From Porticoccus sp. W117 (GTDB taxonomy: Bacteria > Pseudomonadota > Gammaproteobacteria > Pseudomonadales > Porticoccaceae), in the NCBI RefSeq assembly GCF_030341905.1, contig NZ_JATAAF010000001.1, positions 1 to 64,000 on the forward strand: a DNA stretch of 64,000 bases. Direction: 5' to 3'. How positions within the stretch are numbered: position 1 is the stretch's first letter; each line of letters starts with the position of its first letter. Of this stretch, positions 7,585-16,013 are shown piece after piece. A model generated the notes under the pieces. That model saw nothing but the letters and a program-made list of their open reading frames with translations, was not told the DNA's origin and searched no databases. The position numbers and the translations under genes were made by a program.

Positions 7585-7678
7585 CGTCATCCCCGCGCAG
7601 GCGGGAATCCATAAACCGCCATATTTCAATGCTTCAGCGCCATAGCCAATATGGATCCCCGCCTGCGCGGGGATGACG
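7585..7678. repeat. 94-bp inverted repeat between gpsA and the DUF4389 gene
   Basis: Arms of about 28 bases (starting cgtcatccccgcgcaggcgg and ending in its complement, gcctgcgcggggatgacg) enclose about 38 bases. The ends are similar to the dispersed GTCAT-ended repeats elsewhere in the window but belong to a GC-rich subtype. It could fold into a long hairpin and may act as a terminator for gpsA. Confidence 0.75.
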
Positions 7679-7696
7679 TACTTTTTATAGGCCACG

Positions 7697-8722
7697 TTAC
7701 GGCAGCGCAGAAAATTCCACATCGTTGGCCTGTTCGGCCAGCATCATATTGCCCATCAATTGTCTGATATCGCCACCATTAAACATGCACTCGTACATGG
7801 CGTTGGCGAGGGGCATGTAAATACCCAATTCATCCGACTTTTCCTTAACCAGGCGAGTGGTATTAACCCCTTCCGCCACCTGGCCAATGTCTTCAATGGC
7901 TTGCTCCAGGGATTTGCCTTTGCCCAACGCGTAGCCCACCTGATAGTTGCGGCTCAACGGCGAGGTGCAGGTAACAAACAGATCCCCCACCCCACTGAGT
8001 CCCAAAAAGGTCATGGGGTTGGCACCCAGCTGCACCGCAAAGCGGCTCATTTCCGCCAGGCTGCGGGTAATCAGAACGCTGGTGGTGTTCTGACCTACTT
8101 CAAGGGCCGCCGCCAGGCCTGCCGCCAAGGCATAAATATTTTTCAGGGCACCACCCAACTCAACGCCAAAGCGATCGGCATTGGCGTAGACGCGGAAATA
8201 ACGGGAGCCCAACAGCTGCTGCACTACCTCACAGAGCTCGTTGTCATCACTGGCAATGACGGTAGCGGTAATTTCCTGGGCAACGATTTCCTTGGCCAGG
8301 TTGGGGCCGCTGATCACGCCGATGCGTTCGGTGGGCAGCTCCTCCTCCAATGTCTGACTCATCAGCTCAAAGCTGTTGGCTTCTATGCCTTTGGTGGTAC
8401 TGACCGCCATGGTTTGAGCATTCATATAAGGTGCCGCCATGGCGGCTACCTGACGAAATGCCTTGCTGGGAATGGAAAAGAACACCACATCGCTGTCTTT
8501 GAGGGCGTGCGCCAGATCGGTGGTGACTTGCAGGCCGTCGTGTAGCCTGTATCCGGGCAGGTAGCGGCTGTTTTCGCGCTTTTCACGGCTCGCCTTGGCG
8601 TTTTCCTCATCCCGCATCCACTGGGTAACATTGACGTTGTTGCAGGCAATCATGTTGGCCACTGCGGTGCCAAAACTGCCTCCCCCCAACACGGTGACCT
8701 TATGGTTGTTGTTATCTGTCAT
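7697..8722 (-). CDS. gpsA: Glycerol-3-phosphate dehydrogenase [NAD(P)+]
   Basis: This encodes 341 residues and makes sn-glycerol-3-phosphate from dihydroxyacetone phosphate for phospholipid synthesis in the cytoplasm. The N-terminal Rossmann motif [13 protein letters not shown], the STTKGIE segment, SGPNLAKEI, the catalytic-lysine block [12 protein letters not shown] and [14 protein letters not shown] are all present at usual spacing. Length is normal. It stands alone, about 130 bases upstream of the DUF4389 operon with an inverted repeat between. Confidence 0.97.
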   Translation of the reverse strand: MTDNNNHKVTVLGGGSFGTAVANMIACNNVNVTQWMRDEENAKASREKRENSRYLPGYRLHDGLQVTTDLAHALKDSDVVFFSIPSKAFRQVAAMAAPYMNAQTMAVSTTKGIEANSFELMSQTLEEELPTERIGVISGPNLAKEIVAQEITATVIASDDNELCEVVQQLLGSRYFRVYANADRFGVELGGALKNIYALAAGLAAALEVGQNTTSVLITRSLAEMSRFAVQLGANPMTFLGLSGVGDLFVTCTSPLSRNYQVGYALGKGKSLEQAIEDIGQVAEGVNTTRLVKEKSDELGIYMPLANAMYECMFNGGDIRQLMGNMMLAEQANDVEFSALP

Positions 8723-8854
8723 AGAGTGTGACTCTGAGCGTCTGGTAATGGTAAAAGAGCCCGATTATAGGGGGTAAGTGGGGCCATCGCCATGACCCTG
8801 TTGGGTCAAACAGTAATGGACCACTTGGGAGACGATATCGCAGAAATGGGCTTT

Positions 8855-8898
8855 TTAGAGGGAGATCGCCGCAGTCGCTACGCTCCTTCGCGGTGACA
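8855..8898. repeat. Partial copy of the dispersed repeat
   Basis: A half-palindrome (gagatcgccgcagtcgctac, then ctccttcgcggtgacag) that matches one arm of the repeats at 56165-56260. The other arm is missing. It lies in the 181-base gap between gpsA and the methyltransferase gene. Confidence 0.55.
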
Positions 8899-8903
8899 GG
8901 CTG

Positions 8904-9671
8904 CTAATCCAGTGGCTTGCGAAAGCGCAGCACAAAACGATCGGTTTTGCCCCGTATACGTGGGTCAAACACGTTGATGGTGCGGTCATCTTCTGGGTTG
9001 GTAAGCAGGTCTGTGGTAGCTTCCAGCACGAAGCCAGCAGCCATCACTTCTTCGATGACCATGGTTTCATCCACCCGATGCAAAGTTTGCACATCCCGGT
9101 CGCCACTGCCCATTTCGGCGTGGTGATCCCACAGGGCAAACACTCCTCCCGGCTTCAGGGAAGCGTAAATCGCCCGGTTCATCTTGTGGCGATCCGCTTT
9201 CATCCAGTAGCTGTCGTGGTAAAACAGACCCAGCAACACGGCATCGAGCTTGCCCACCGGGAAGCCCGGCTCCTCCAACTCCCGATCCAGACGCACCACA
9301 TTATCCAGATCGCGACCATTAAGGCGCTTGTCCATGGCCTTGCTGGCAAAGCGTCCCAGGGCAATGGAGTTGTTTTGTGCGTAAACCGTGGCATCCGGCC
9401 CCAGATAGCGAGACAAAATCTCCGCGTAGTAGCCCCGCCCGGACATCATGTCCGCCACCTGCATACCCGGTTTAATGCCATAAAACGCCAACAATTGCGC
9501 CGGTTTGCGATTGCCATCAGCGGCTTTGTCTTCTGCGGGGCGGCTGGGGTGTTGCAACGCCGCCTGTAACGCCTGATTGTCTGCCACCGTCAACGTCAAC
9601 TCTTCGGCCAGCACAGACTGTTCAATTAACGCAGACAGGGCTACCAGCAGAGATAAAATAGTCTCCTTCAC
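8904..9671 (-). CDS. Exported class I SAM-dependent methyltransferase-like protein
   Basis: This encodes 255 residues. The N-terminus (MKETILSLLVALSALIEQSVLA) is a signal peptide, unusual for a SAM enzyme. The body has the class I layout: GMQVADMMSGRGYYAEIL as motif I, VYAQNN as acidic-strand region, LDAVLLGLFYHD as motif II/III and LKPGGVFALWDHHAE as the post-catalytic strand. It resembles the exported predicted methyltransferases grouped in COG4798. SAM is not known to be plentiful in the periplasm, so either it binds another nucleoside or the protein is retained inside. It is monocistronic as far as can be seen. Confidence 0.8.
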   Translation of the reverse strand: MKETILSLLVALSALIEQSVLAEELTLTVADNQALQAALQHPSRPAEDKAADGNRKPAQLLAFYGIKPGMQVADMMSGRGYYAEILSRYLGPDATVYAQNNSIALGRFASKAMDKRLNGRDLDNVVRLDRELEEPGFPVGKLDAVLLGLFYHDSYWMKADRHKMNRAIYASLKPGGVFALWDHHAEMGSGDRDVQTLHRVDETMVIEEVMAAGFVLEATTDLLTNPEDDRTINVFDPRIRGKTDRFVLRFRKPLD

Positions 9672-9699
9672 AAAACCTCCAAAAAGTATTAACTAATGG

Positions 9700-10476
9700 C
9701 TACAAGCCTCTGTTTTTCTTTATTAAGTCATAGGCAGCCTGAATTTCCTTGGCCTGTTCCGTAGCCACTTTAAGCATATCCTCCGGCACCCCCTGCCCCA
9801 TCAATTTATCCGGGTGATACTGGCTCATCAGTTTGCGATAGGCACGTTTCAATTCCTGATCCGTGCAGCTACTTTCGACCCCCAGTGCTTTGTAGGCCTC
9901 ATCAAGAGCAGACGGCGACGCCGCGCCACCACCACCGGAAAAGTGAGATTGATTGAGGGTCATTTCCAGCAACTGCCGGAACTGCGCTTCGCTGTAACCC
10001 AAGTGAGAACCGATAAAACGCAACAGTGCTTCTTCGGCACTGTCCATCACCCCGTCGGCCATGGCCATCACAATCAGGTAAACCAGCAGCACCTGCGGCA
10101 GGTTACGGGTCTGCCCACAGGCGGCCATAAACTCCTGTAACGTCTGTTCGATATGAAAATCCGCTGCCGACCCCTGTTTGAACCACTCAATGGCCTGCTG
10201 ACGATGCTCTGCCGACATGCCCAACTGACGAATAAAGTTTTCGGTGTGATCCACCTCAGCCTGGGAAATATGGCCATCCGCCTTTGCCAGCTTGCCCTTC
10301 AGCAGAAACACAGTGCGCAAAAACACCGCCTGACGATTGCCCTGGGTGAAGGGGTTAAAACCGCCACTGCCGTAGTTCTGAAAACGCTCAAAGCTACCGG
10401 CAAACAGGAAACCGAGGATCGCTCCAGGGATATTGAAAAGTAAAAATCCGATTACAGCGCCAATAATTTTAATCAA
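9700..10476 (-). CDS. djlA: DjlA-type co-chaperone (TerB plus J domain)
   Basis: This encodes 258 residues. Residues 1-28 are a glycine-rich membrane anchor (IIGAVIGFLLFNIPGAILGF), typical of DjlA. A TerB-like helical domain follows (VFLLKGKLAKADGHISQAE to about residue 165), then a Gly/Ser linker (SGGGGAASP) and a C-terminal J domain with the HPD motif in SQYHPDKLMGQG. J proteins stimulate DnaK; DjlA does so at the inner membrane and in E. coli is linked to envelope stress and capsule signalling. Length is close to E. coli DjlA. Confidence 0.93.
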   Translation of the reverse strand: MIKIIGAVIGFLLFNIPGAILGFLFAGSFERFQNYGSGGFNPFTQGNRQAVFLRTVFLLKGKLAKADGHISQAEVDHTENFIRQLGMSAEHRQQAIEWFKQGSAADFHIEQTLQEFMAACGQTRNLPQVLLVYLIVMAMADGVMDSAEEALLRFIGSHLGYSEAQFRQLLEMTLNQSHFSGGGGAASPSALDEAYKALGVESSCTDQELKRAYRKLMSQYHPDKLMGQGVPEDMLKVATEQAKEIQAAYDLIKKNRGL

Positions 10477-10545
10477 AACAAGTCCTGACAGGCTAAACTT
10501 TGGGGGCGAGCATCATAACATTGCCATTGACCATGGGGAGTCACA

Positions 10546-10845
10546 ATGAAATTTCATCTACTATTACTGGCTTTTGCTGTTGCGCTGCCTACTGCCAGTT
10601 ATGCAGCCAAAGAAAATTTTGAACGCACCAAACCACACGTCAACAAAGAGCAAAAGGATCACGAAGGCAAAGCCGCCAAGGGCAAAAAGAAGCCCAAAGA
10701 AATTGTGGTGGTCGGCGCTGAAGGCAAAGAGGTAGAGGTATCACCAAAGGCCGCTGAAGCACTGCGCAAAGCCCGCGAAAAGAAAGACAGCAAACACACC
10801 CAGGAGAAAAAAGGTAAGGCCAAGGGAAAAGGCAAAAACAAATAG
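10546..10845 (+). CDS. Small exported lysine-rich protein
   Basis: This encodes 99 residues. GGGGAG six bases before ATG 10546 supports the start. A signal peptide (MKFHLLLLAFAVALPTASYA) is followed by a very basic mature chain with KAAKGKKKPKEIVVVG in the centre and KKGKAKGKGKNK at the end, about one residue in three being lysine. There are no cysteines and only a short hydrophobic core (IVVVGAEGKEVEV). The composition suggests binding of nucleic acid, lipid A or acidic polymer in the periplasm, but that is a guess. It is the only plus-strand gene between 3609 and 12844 and is convergent with the fetB-like gene. No family recognised. Confidence 0.65.
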   Translation: MKFHLLLLAFAVALPTASYAAKENFERTKPHVNKEQKDHEGKAAKGKKKPKEIVVVGAEGKEVEVSPKAAEALRKAREKKDSKHTQEKKGKAKGKGKNK

Positions 10846-10850
10846 GCAGT

Positions 10851-11561
10851 CTATTTACTTTGCGGCTCTCTCAGCCACCATAAATAAATGGCGGCGCTGA
10901 TCCCAGCGCTGCCAAATATCATACACATCACCACAATCTGGTAACGGGCGGCGATTAACGGCGAAACCCCGCTGAGAATTTGCCCGGTCATCATGCCTGG
11001 CAACGACACCAGCCCCACCGCCAGCAAAGAATTGATCTGCGGCAACATCGCCGCCCCAAAACCCTGATTGCGAGAGGACACATACCCCTGCCCTCGCTCC
11101 AACTCCGAGCCAAAACGCTCCGCCGCCAAGCTCACCGCATTCAGGCAATTGGCATACACCATCCCCGCCATGGGTATCAGAGTATGAGGATTGTGCCAAT
11201 TGCTGCCGCCACTGAAAAGCGCAATCACCAGCGCCAGATTGAGACTGCCACCAACACCAATCCCCAACAGCGCACCCTGCCAGTGGTGTGCCTGCTTGTG
11301 AGGCACCGGGCGCAAGGCAATGGCCGCGGAAATGGTGATCATCAAGGCAAGAATACCCAGTGACAGGGAATGTGAATCCTGGGCAAAGATGTACTGCAGC
11401 GCGTAACCCACCAACAGCAACTGCAGCAGCATGCGGGCAGCGGCCCAGGCTACCTGGCGGCTGTTGGCCAGCCAGCGAGCGGCGATAATGGCGACAACAA
11501 CAACCGGAATCAGGGCAACCGCCAGATCCAGCAGGCTGAGCGCGCGCAGGGATTGTTCCAT
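10851..11561 (-). CDS. fetB: FetB-like ABC transporter permease
   Basis: This encodes 236 residues with about six to seven membrane segments. The family-specific block PLIPMAGMVYANCLNAVSLAAERF is recognisable in TLIPMAGMVYANCLNAV, and LPQINSLLAVGLVSLPGMMTG matches the conserved loop of the YbbM/FetB family. In E. coli FetAB is reported to export iron and confers peroxide resistance. The cognate ATPase FetA is not adjacent; the gene next to it encodes a DUF1244 protein whose stop touches this start, so they are translated together. Symbol by family only. Confidence 0.82.
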   Translation of the reverse strand: MEQSLRALSLLDLAVALIPVVVVAIIAARWLANSRQVAWAAARMLLQLLLVGYALQYIFAQDSHSLSLGILALMITISAAIALRPVPHKQAHHWQGALLGIGVGGSLNLALVIALFSGGSNWHNPHTLIPMAGMVYANCLNAVSLAAERFGSELERGQGYVSSRNQGFGAAMLPQINSLLAVGLVSLPGMMTGQILSGVSPLIAARYQIVVMCMIFGSAGISAAIYLWWLREPQSK

Positions 11562-11875
11562 CAGGATTTTTTGGCGTTGGCCTTGGCCGCCTGACGGGCC
11601 TCAAAAGCAGCCATCTGTTCCGCGGTGGCAGGCGTCTGGTATTTGTCCTTCCACTCGCTGTAGGGCATACCGTAGACCACTTGCCGGGCACTGTCGTAAT
11701 CCACCGTTTCGCCGCGTTCCTCAGCGGCAGCCATGTACCACTTGGCCAGGCAGTTGCGGCAGAAATCCGCCAACACCATCAATTCAATGTTTTGCACCTC
11801 TTTGTGATCGTCCAGGTGCTTCAACAAACGGCGAAAGGTCGCCGCCTCAATCTCGGTTTGGGTTTGTGTATCCAT
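11561..11875 (-). CDS. DUF1244 protein
   Basis: This encodes 104 residues. The central block LADFCRNCLAKWYMAAAEERG with two cysteines (CRNC) and the VVYGMPYSEWKDKYQ segment identify the DUF1244 family, a small helical protein with a solved structure but no defined role. The C-terminal 20 residues are an Ala/Lys-rich tail. It is coupled to the fetB-like permease gene. Confidence 0.88.
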   Translation of the reverse strand: MDTQTQTEIEAATFRRLLKHLDDHKEVQNIELMVLADFCRNCLAKWYMAAAEERGETVDYDSARQVVYGMPYSEWKDKYQTPATAEQMAAFEARQAAKANAKKS

Positions 11876-11881
11876 GTAGTT

Positions 11882-12127
11882 TTAATACTTTTGTGAGGAT
11901 AATAAGTCGCTCACTTTATCACACCATCTACGACGCATCTCCTGATGGCAAAGCCTTTCTGGTTGCTGTGGTAGCTGTTGTTGTTGCTGGATAACACGCA
12001 GCTCTTCATCCGCTTCAAGCTGCACAACGGCCCCTTCGCCAAGAAACAGCTTTTCGGCGGAATACTTCAATTCCAGCACACAAGTACCCGCCAAAACCCG
12101 TAATTCAATCATCCGGCCCATCATCAC
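11882..12127 (-). CDS. Hypothetical small protein
   Basis: This encodes up to 81 residues; three ATG codons in a row just after the OmpA stop make the exact start unclear. The N-terminal half (MIELRVLAGTCVLELKYSA) looks like a beta-rich domain, followed by a glutamine-rich stretch (IQQQQQLPQQ) and a helical end. No signal peptide or known domain. The four-base gap to the OmpA lipoprotein gene and the six-base gap to the DUF1244 gene suggest a transcribed, coding unit. Confidence 0.45.
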   Translation of the reverse strand: MMMGRMIELRVLAGTCVLELKYSAEKLFLGEGAVVQLEADEELRVIQQQQQLPQQPERLCHQEMRRRWCDKVSDLLSSQKY

Positions 12128-12131
12128 AGCT

Positions 12132-12668
12132 TCAACGCTGGCTCAGCAGTTTTTTCTGTTGGCCATCAACCCAACCATTAGCCACAATTTCGATACGACG
12201 GTTGAGTTTGCGGCCGCTGATACTGTTATTGTCGGCAATGGGTACTGACTCACCGCGGCCATCCACTTCCAGCACACCCATCGGTACGCCAAAGTCTGCC
12301 AACTTGTCCGCCACTGCATTGGCACGGCGCAGGCTCAACAGCAGATTGCTCTTTTCTGAGCCCTCCCCGTCGGTATGGCCAACCACCACAATACGGCTGA
12401 CCTGCTGCCAGCTGGCCACCTGATCCAACAGAGGTTGCAGTGAAGCATCCAGATTTTCCGGCAGCAACGCACCACTGAGGCCGGTTTGCAGGCGAAGTGA
12501 AAAGTGCGCTGGATAGAGTACGGGCTTATCGGCCTGCAAGTTAGCCAAATGACTAGACAGTTGAGCTTCGGGGGCGGTCTGTGTCAGTTGCGTACTGCCA
12601 CAACCCATCAATACCAATGGCGCTATCAGGCTGGCTAGCCAAGCGGCCTTTTTCAGTGGGAGTGACAT
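12132..12668 (-). CDS. OmpA-family lipoprotein
   Basis: This encodes 178 residues. The signal peptide ends in a lipobox (LVLMGC, Cys at about residue 23), so it is a lipoprotein. The C-terminal OmpA/MotB domain spans roughly residues 75-170 with VVVGHTDGEGS, LSLRRANAVADKL and the arginine pair region SGRKLNRRIEI that contacts peptidoglycan diaminopimelate. A short N-terminal spacer precedes it. It could tether outer membrane to cell wall. The divergent response regulator belongs to the dedicated-sortase type, and that system often includes an OmpA-family gene, but I cannot say this is that protein. Confidence 0.87.
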   Translation of the reverse strand: MSLPLKKAAWLASLIAPLVLMGCGSTQLTQTAPEAQLSSHLANLQADKPVLYPAHFSLRLQTGLSGALLPENLDASLQPLLDQVASWQQVSRIVVVGHTDGEGSEKSNLLLSLRRANAVADKLADFGVPMGVLEVDGRGESVPIADNNSISGRKLNRRIEIVANGWVDGQQKKLLSQR

Positions 12669-12844
12669 GACGCTTCCCCGATGGCTTCATCAGTGTCGAT
12701 TCTATTGTCCGCCTGAAAAGGCTCAGCCAAAGGCTGTTGCAGCAGGTGTCGGCAGTCGATGCTATGACTGAACGGCACCAGTTGCTCGAACAGTTGTGGG
12801 TTGTTGTAGAACATTTCATCTGTGATGGGTACAAATTGTTTCAT
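12653..12844 (-). CDS. Hypothetical 63-residue protein upstream of the OmpA lipoprotein gene
   Basis: ATG 12844 is preceded by AAGGA seven bases upstream, and the 3' end overlaps the lipoprotein start by 16 bases, which argues for a real, coupled gene. The product MKQFVPITDEMFYNNPQLFE has no signal peptide or membrane segment. It is acidic in the middle and has two cysteines (IDCRHL and ASCHSH) near a C-terminal His. No family recognised. Confidence 0.5.
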   Translation of the reverse strand: MKQFVPITDEMFYNNPQLFEQLVPFSHSIDCRHLLQQPLAEPFQADNRIDTDEAIGEASCHSH

Positions 12845-13007
12845 GGTTCATTCCTTATTCGGGGCATGCTTGTGTGATTGCCATTAAAGCTGAGGAAAAT
12901 GAACCAGTGAACAACAGACTGTGGACAAATCGTGGAGTTGAAAAGAGTGCTTGGCGATTGTGATAGGATGGCCGCAAACAGGCTGATACAAAGTGTTAGG
13001 GATACCT

Positions 13008-13700
13008 ATGAGCTACTCCATTGCCATTGTTGAAGACGATGCCGACCAGCGCCGCAACTATTGCGCCGCCATTGAAAACAAAGGGTTTGAAACCACCGCC
13101 TACGCCAATCGCAGCGACGCCCTGAAAGGTATTCAGGAGCGCCAGCCTGATTTGGCGGTACTGGATATTATTCTCGAAAGCGAAGTGGATGGCGGCTTTA
13201 TGTTGTGCCGCGACTTGCTGGCGCAAAACCCGGATTTACCGATTATTTTTCTCACCGAGCGAGTGGATGAAATCGACAAAATTTCCGGCCTGCGTCTGGG
13301 CGCCTGGGATTATCAACCCAAGCCCATCAGCGCTACTTTTCTCGCCGAACGGGTCGCCTCCCTGCTGCGTTTGAAAGAAGTGCGCTCAGCCCCGGAAAGT
13401 CAGGGCAGCGCCAAAAACCTCGGCGACCTCAGCATTAACGAAAGCTCGATGCAGGCCGCCTGGCGTGGCGAGCGAGTAGATCTGACGCTCACCGAATTCC
13501 GCCTGCTGGCCCACTTGCTGCGTGTACCCGGTGAAGCGGTGACCTACGATAGCCTGATGAAGTCCACCATTCAGAGCTATGTGACCAGCAACACCATCAA
13601 TACTCATATGCGCAATATCCGCAAAAAATTCCGCCAGCTGGACGATCAGTTTGACTGTATTAAAAACGAGTATGGGTTTGGGTATCGTTGGGCGAAGTGA
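13008..13700 (+). CDS. pdsR: Response regulator of the proteobacterial dedicated sortase type
   Basis: This encodes 230 residues from ATG 13008 with AGGGA upstream; a GTG five codons earlier is also open. The receiver domain has the acidic pair ED (residues 9-10), phospho-acceptor Asp53 in LAVLDIIL, Thr83 and Lys105 in YQPKPIS. The C-terminal half is an OmpR-type winged helix (VDLTLTEFRLLAHLL, TINTHMRNIRKKFRQ, YGFGYRW). The sequence is very close to the family I know as the dedicated sortase system response regulator (TIGR03787). It pairs with the kinase downstream. It is divergent from the lipoprotein operon, so the 163-base gap probably holds both promoters. No sortase gene is in the window, so the assignment is by family only. 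Confidence 0.82.
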   Translation: MSYSIAIVEDDADQRRNYCAAIENKGFETTAYANRSDALKGIQERQPDLAVLDIILESEVDGGFMLCRDLLAQNPDLPIIFLTERVDEIDKISGLRLGAWDYQPKPISATFLAERVASLLRLKEVRSAPESQGSAKNLGDLSINESSMQAAWRGERVDLTLTEFRLLAHLLRVPGEAVTYDSLMKSTIQSYVTSNTINTHMRNIRKKFRQLDDQFDCIKNEYGFGYRWAK

Positions 13701-13712
13701 AGAATCTGCTGA

Positions 13713-13818
13713 CGCGGTAATGGAGTTGTTTTCTGTGACCGCCGCCAGCATGGATGCTGGCGACGAGCTTACATGGATGTATTCACAGCGTGTCACAGAA
13801 AATAACGCCGTTACCGCG
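13713..13818. repeat. 106-bp inverted-repeat element between regulator and kinase genes
   Basis: Outer arms of about 27 bases (13713-13739, starting cgcggtaatgg, and 13792-13818, ending ttaccgcg) pair with three mismatches. A second palindrome, cgccagcatggatgctggcg, lies inside. It separates a response regulator from its kinase, which are usually adjacent. The arrangement looks like a small non-autonomous dispersed element. Confidence 0.7.
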
Positions 13819-13841
13819 TTACCACCATTGGAATTTCTGCT

Positions 13842-15956
13842 GTGAGCAAACTGCGCGGCCCACGTCTCAGTACCAAGCTGATTTTATTGGGCTTGGTACT
13901 ACTGGTAATTCCCTACTTGGGAACCCAGACCTTGCGCGCCATGAAAAACTTTCTGGTAGGTGGTCAGCAGCAAGCGCAGTTAATGACAGCCCAAGGCATC
14001 GCCACCCTACTCTACGGCCGCGATGAACTGTTTAACGACACGCCACCTACCCTCGAAGGCTACGCCACCCTGCCCATTTATCCGTTGCAGTCAGATATTC
14101 GGCTGGATGCGGATGACGACGAATGGAGCACTCACGGCCTGACATTGAAATCGGAGCCTTACAGTAATTTTCATCTTGTACTGGGCGAACGGGACGGCAA
14201 CCTTTACGGACTGCTGGAAGCAAACGACAGTACCTCTGTCAATCGCGATCCCAGCTACAACCGCCTCAACCATGCGGATCATGTACGCCTGTATTTCCGC
14301 GACCGGGAAGGAGTTGAGCAACGCGCCCAAATCGTCTGGGAAGGCAACGGCAAAACCACCACCTACTTTATGGACAACCAGTGGGTCAATGCCACCGATC
14401 GGGGGCTGCCGGACTATCGCATACAGGGTTTTATACGCCGCGGTGACAACGACTACCGACTGGAATTTCGCATCCCCCTGAACATGATCAGCGACGGTCA
14501 CCTAGGGGTTGCGGTGGCGGATGCCTGGGAGGTAGAAGGCCGCAAGGAAATCAACACTTTGAGTGGCACCTTCGACACCATCGATGGCAACCCTTACAGC
14601 CCCATGGTACTGCGCTCGGCGCAGCTGCAGACCATTCTCGACAGCATCGCACAAACCTCATCCCGCATCTGGATTCTCGACAGCGAGTTGCGAGTACGCG
14701 CCAATAGCGGTGAACTCGCGGATGACAACCCCTACATGACCACGGACGACCTGCCCATAAGCGCTGGTAACCTGTGGGACAGCATTATCTCCCGCGCCAC
14801 TGACCGCCTGATCGGCATTCCCAGAGGGGATATTGAAGACTACGACCCCAGCCTGACCAGCAGCCGCAGCGATAACATATTGGTGGACGCTCTCGATAAC
14901 CGGGCAACTACCCACAACCGCGACTCACTGGATGAGAAAACCCGCATTATCAGCGCCGCTTCGCCCATCCGAAGCGAAGACAATCAGGTCATCGGTGTGG
15001 TGCTGCTGGAACAAAGCACCCACCAGGTGCTGCAGCAGCAGAGTAAATCTCTGGAAAGAGTGACAGAGCGCACCCTGCTCAGCCTGATCGCCATTGTCGT
15101 GGCCATGCTGTTGTTCGCCGCCCGCCTGGCCTGGCGCATTCGCCGCCTGGGGCGGGAAACCAATACCTCAATCGATGACTACGGGCGCCTGCAAGGCATC
15201 AGTATTTCCAAAGACCTGCGCGCTGGCGACGAAATTGGCGACCTGGCCCGCAACATCAACCTGGCGCTGGAAAAGCTCAACCAGCACCAGGGATTTCTCG
15301 CCAATATTCCCCGCACCCTGAGGCACGAGATCAACAACCCGCTGAACACCATCAGTACGTCACTGGACAATTTGGAGCGGGAACAACTTACCGATAAAGA
15401 CAGTACCTATCTGGACAGTGCCCGCCGTGGCCTGATGCGCATCAGCGTGTTAATCGGCAAACTGGCGGACGCCGCCAACCTGGAAGAAGCGCTCAATGCC
15501 GAAGATATTTTTGAATTCGACCTGGCCGCCATGCTCAGTGCCTATGTGGAAAACCAGCAAAAGCTGAGCCCGGATCACAAGCTGTTGTTGAATATGGACA
15601 GCGACTCTGTGCCCTTCCAGGGCTCGGATATGCACATAGAACAACTGTTGGACAAACTGCTGGACAACGCCAGAGATTTTAGTGAAAAGGATGCCCCAAT
15701 CACCATCAACCTGTTTGTTAATCGTGAGCTGTGCGAACTTCAGGTTATCAACCAGGGGCCAGCCATTGACGAAAAACAAATCCCCAACCTGTTCCAGATG
15801 ATGCACTCAAAAAGGCGGGACAAAACACCGGGGCACTTTGGTTTAGGGCTGTATGTAGCCAGGGTAATTGCTGAACATCACGGCGGGTCAATTAAAGCGT
15901 TTAATTTGGAAGATGGCTCCGGGCCTTGTTTTAGTGTGCGTTTGCCGCTGGGATAA
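13842..15956 (+). CDS. pdsS: Histidine kinase of the proteobacterial dedicated sortase type
   Basis: This encodes 704 residues from GTG 13842. A membrane segment at about 14-33 (LILLGLVLLVIPYLGTQTL) is followed by a long periplasmic part with a CBM9-like beta domain at about 85-230 (LDADDDEWS, HVRLYFRDREG, YRLEFRIPL). A second segment lies near 410-430 (LLSLIAIVVAMLLFAARL), then HAMP, the dimerisation domain with His495 in TLRHEINNPLN, and the ATPase domain with LLDNARDFSEK (N box) and GHFGLGLYVARVIAEHHGG (G box). It matches the kinase family I know as TIGR03785. The sensor domain suggests an exported glycan or surface ligand. Its 3' end is duplicated at 21412-21525. Confidence 0.85.
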   Translation: MSKLRGPRLSTKLILLGLVLLVIPYLGTQTLRAMKNFLVGGQQQAQLMTAQGIATLLYGRDELFNDTPPTLEGYATLPIYPLQSDIRLDADDDEWSTHGLTLKSEPYSNFHLVLGERDGNLYGLLEANDSTSVNRDPSYNRLNHADHVRLYFRDREGVEQRAQIVWEGNGKTTTYFMDNQWVNATDRGLPDYRIQGFIRRGDNDYRLEFRIPLNMISDGHLGVAVADAWEVEGRKEINTLSGTFDTIDGNPYSPMVLRSAQLQTILDSIAQTSSRIWILDSELRVRANSGELADDNPYMTTDDLPISAGNLWDSIISRATDRLIGIPRGDIEDYDPSLTSSRSDNILVDALDNRATTHNRDSLDEKTRIISAASPIRSEDNQVIGVVLLEQSTHQVLQQQSKSLERVTERTLLSLIAIVVAMLLFAARLAWRIRRLGRETNTSIDDYGRLQGISISKDLRAGDEIGDLARNINLALEKLNQHQGFLANIPRTLRHEINNPLNTISTSLDNLEREQLTDKDSTYLDSARRGLMRISVLIGKLADAANLEEALNAEDIFEFDLAAMLSAYVENQQKLSPDHKLLLNMDSDSVPFQGSDMHIEQLLDKLLDNARDFSEKDAPITINLFVNRELCELQVINQGPAIDEKQIPNLFQMMHSKRRDKTPGHFGLGLYVARVIAEHHGGSIKAFNLEDGSGPCFSVRLPLG

Positions 15957-16013
15957 ACTCATTGAAACACTTCTGGCAACACTCAGTAAAAAACCCAAGC
16001 AAAATTCCGACTC

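Noticed and set aside
7760-8545. A 261-codon plus-strand open frame opposite gpsA
   Set aside because: It lies wholly antisense to a well-conserved gene, has no domain and no ribosome binding site.
10855-11691. A 278-codon minus-strand frame overlapping the fetB-like gene
   Set aside because: It is Cys/Gly/Trp-rich shadow translation of the permease gene in another frame.
12132-12668. OmpA lipoprotein as the OmpA member (PdsO) of the sortase system
   Set aside because: It is divergent from the regulator, is a short lipoprotein, and no sortase is near; a general peptidoglycan-binding lipoprotein explains it as well.
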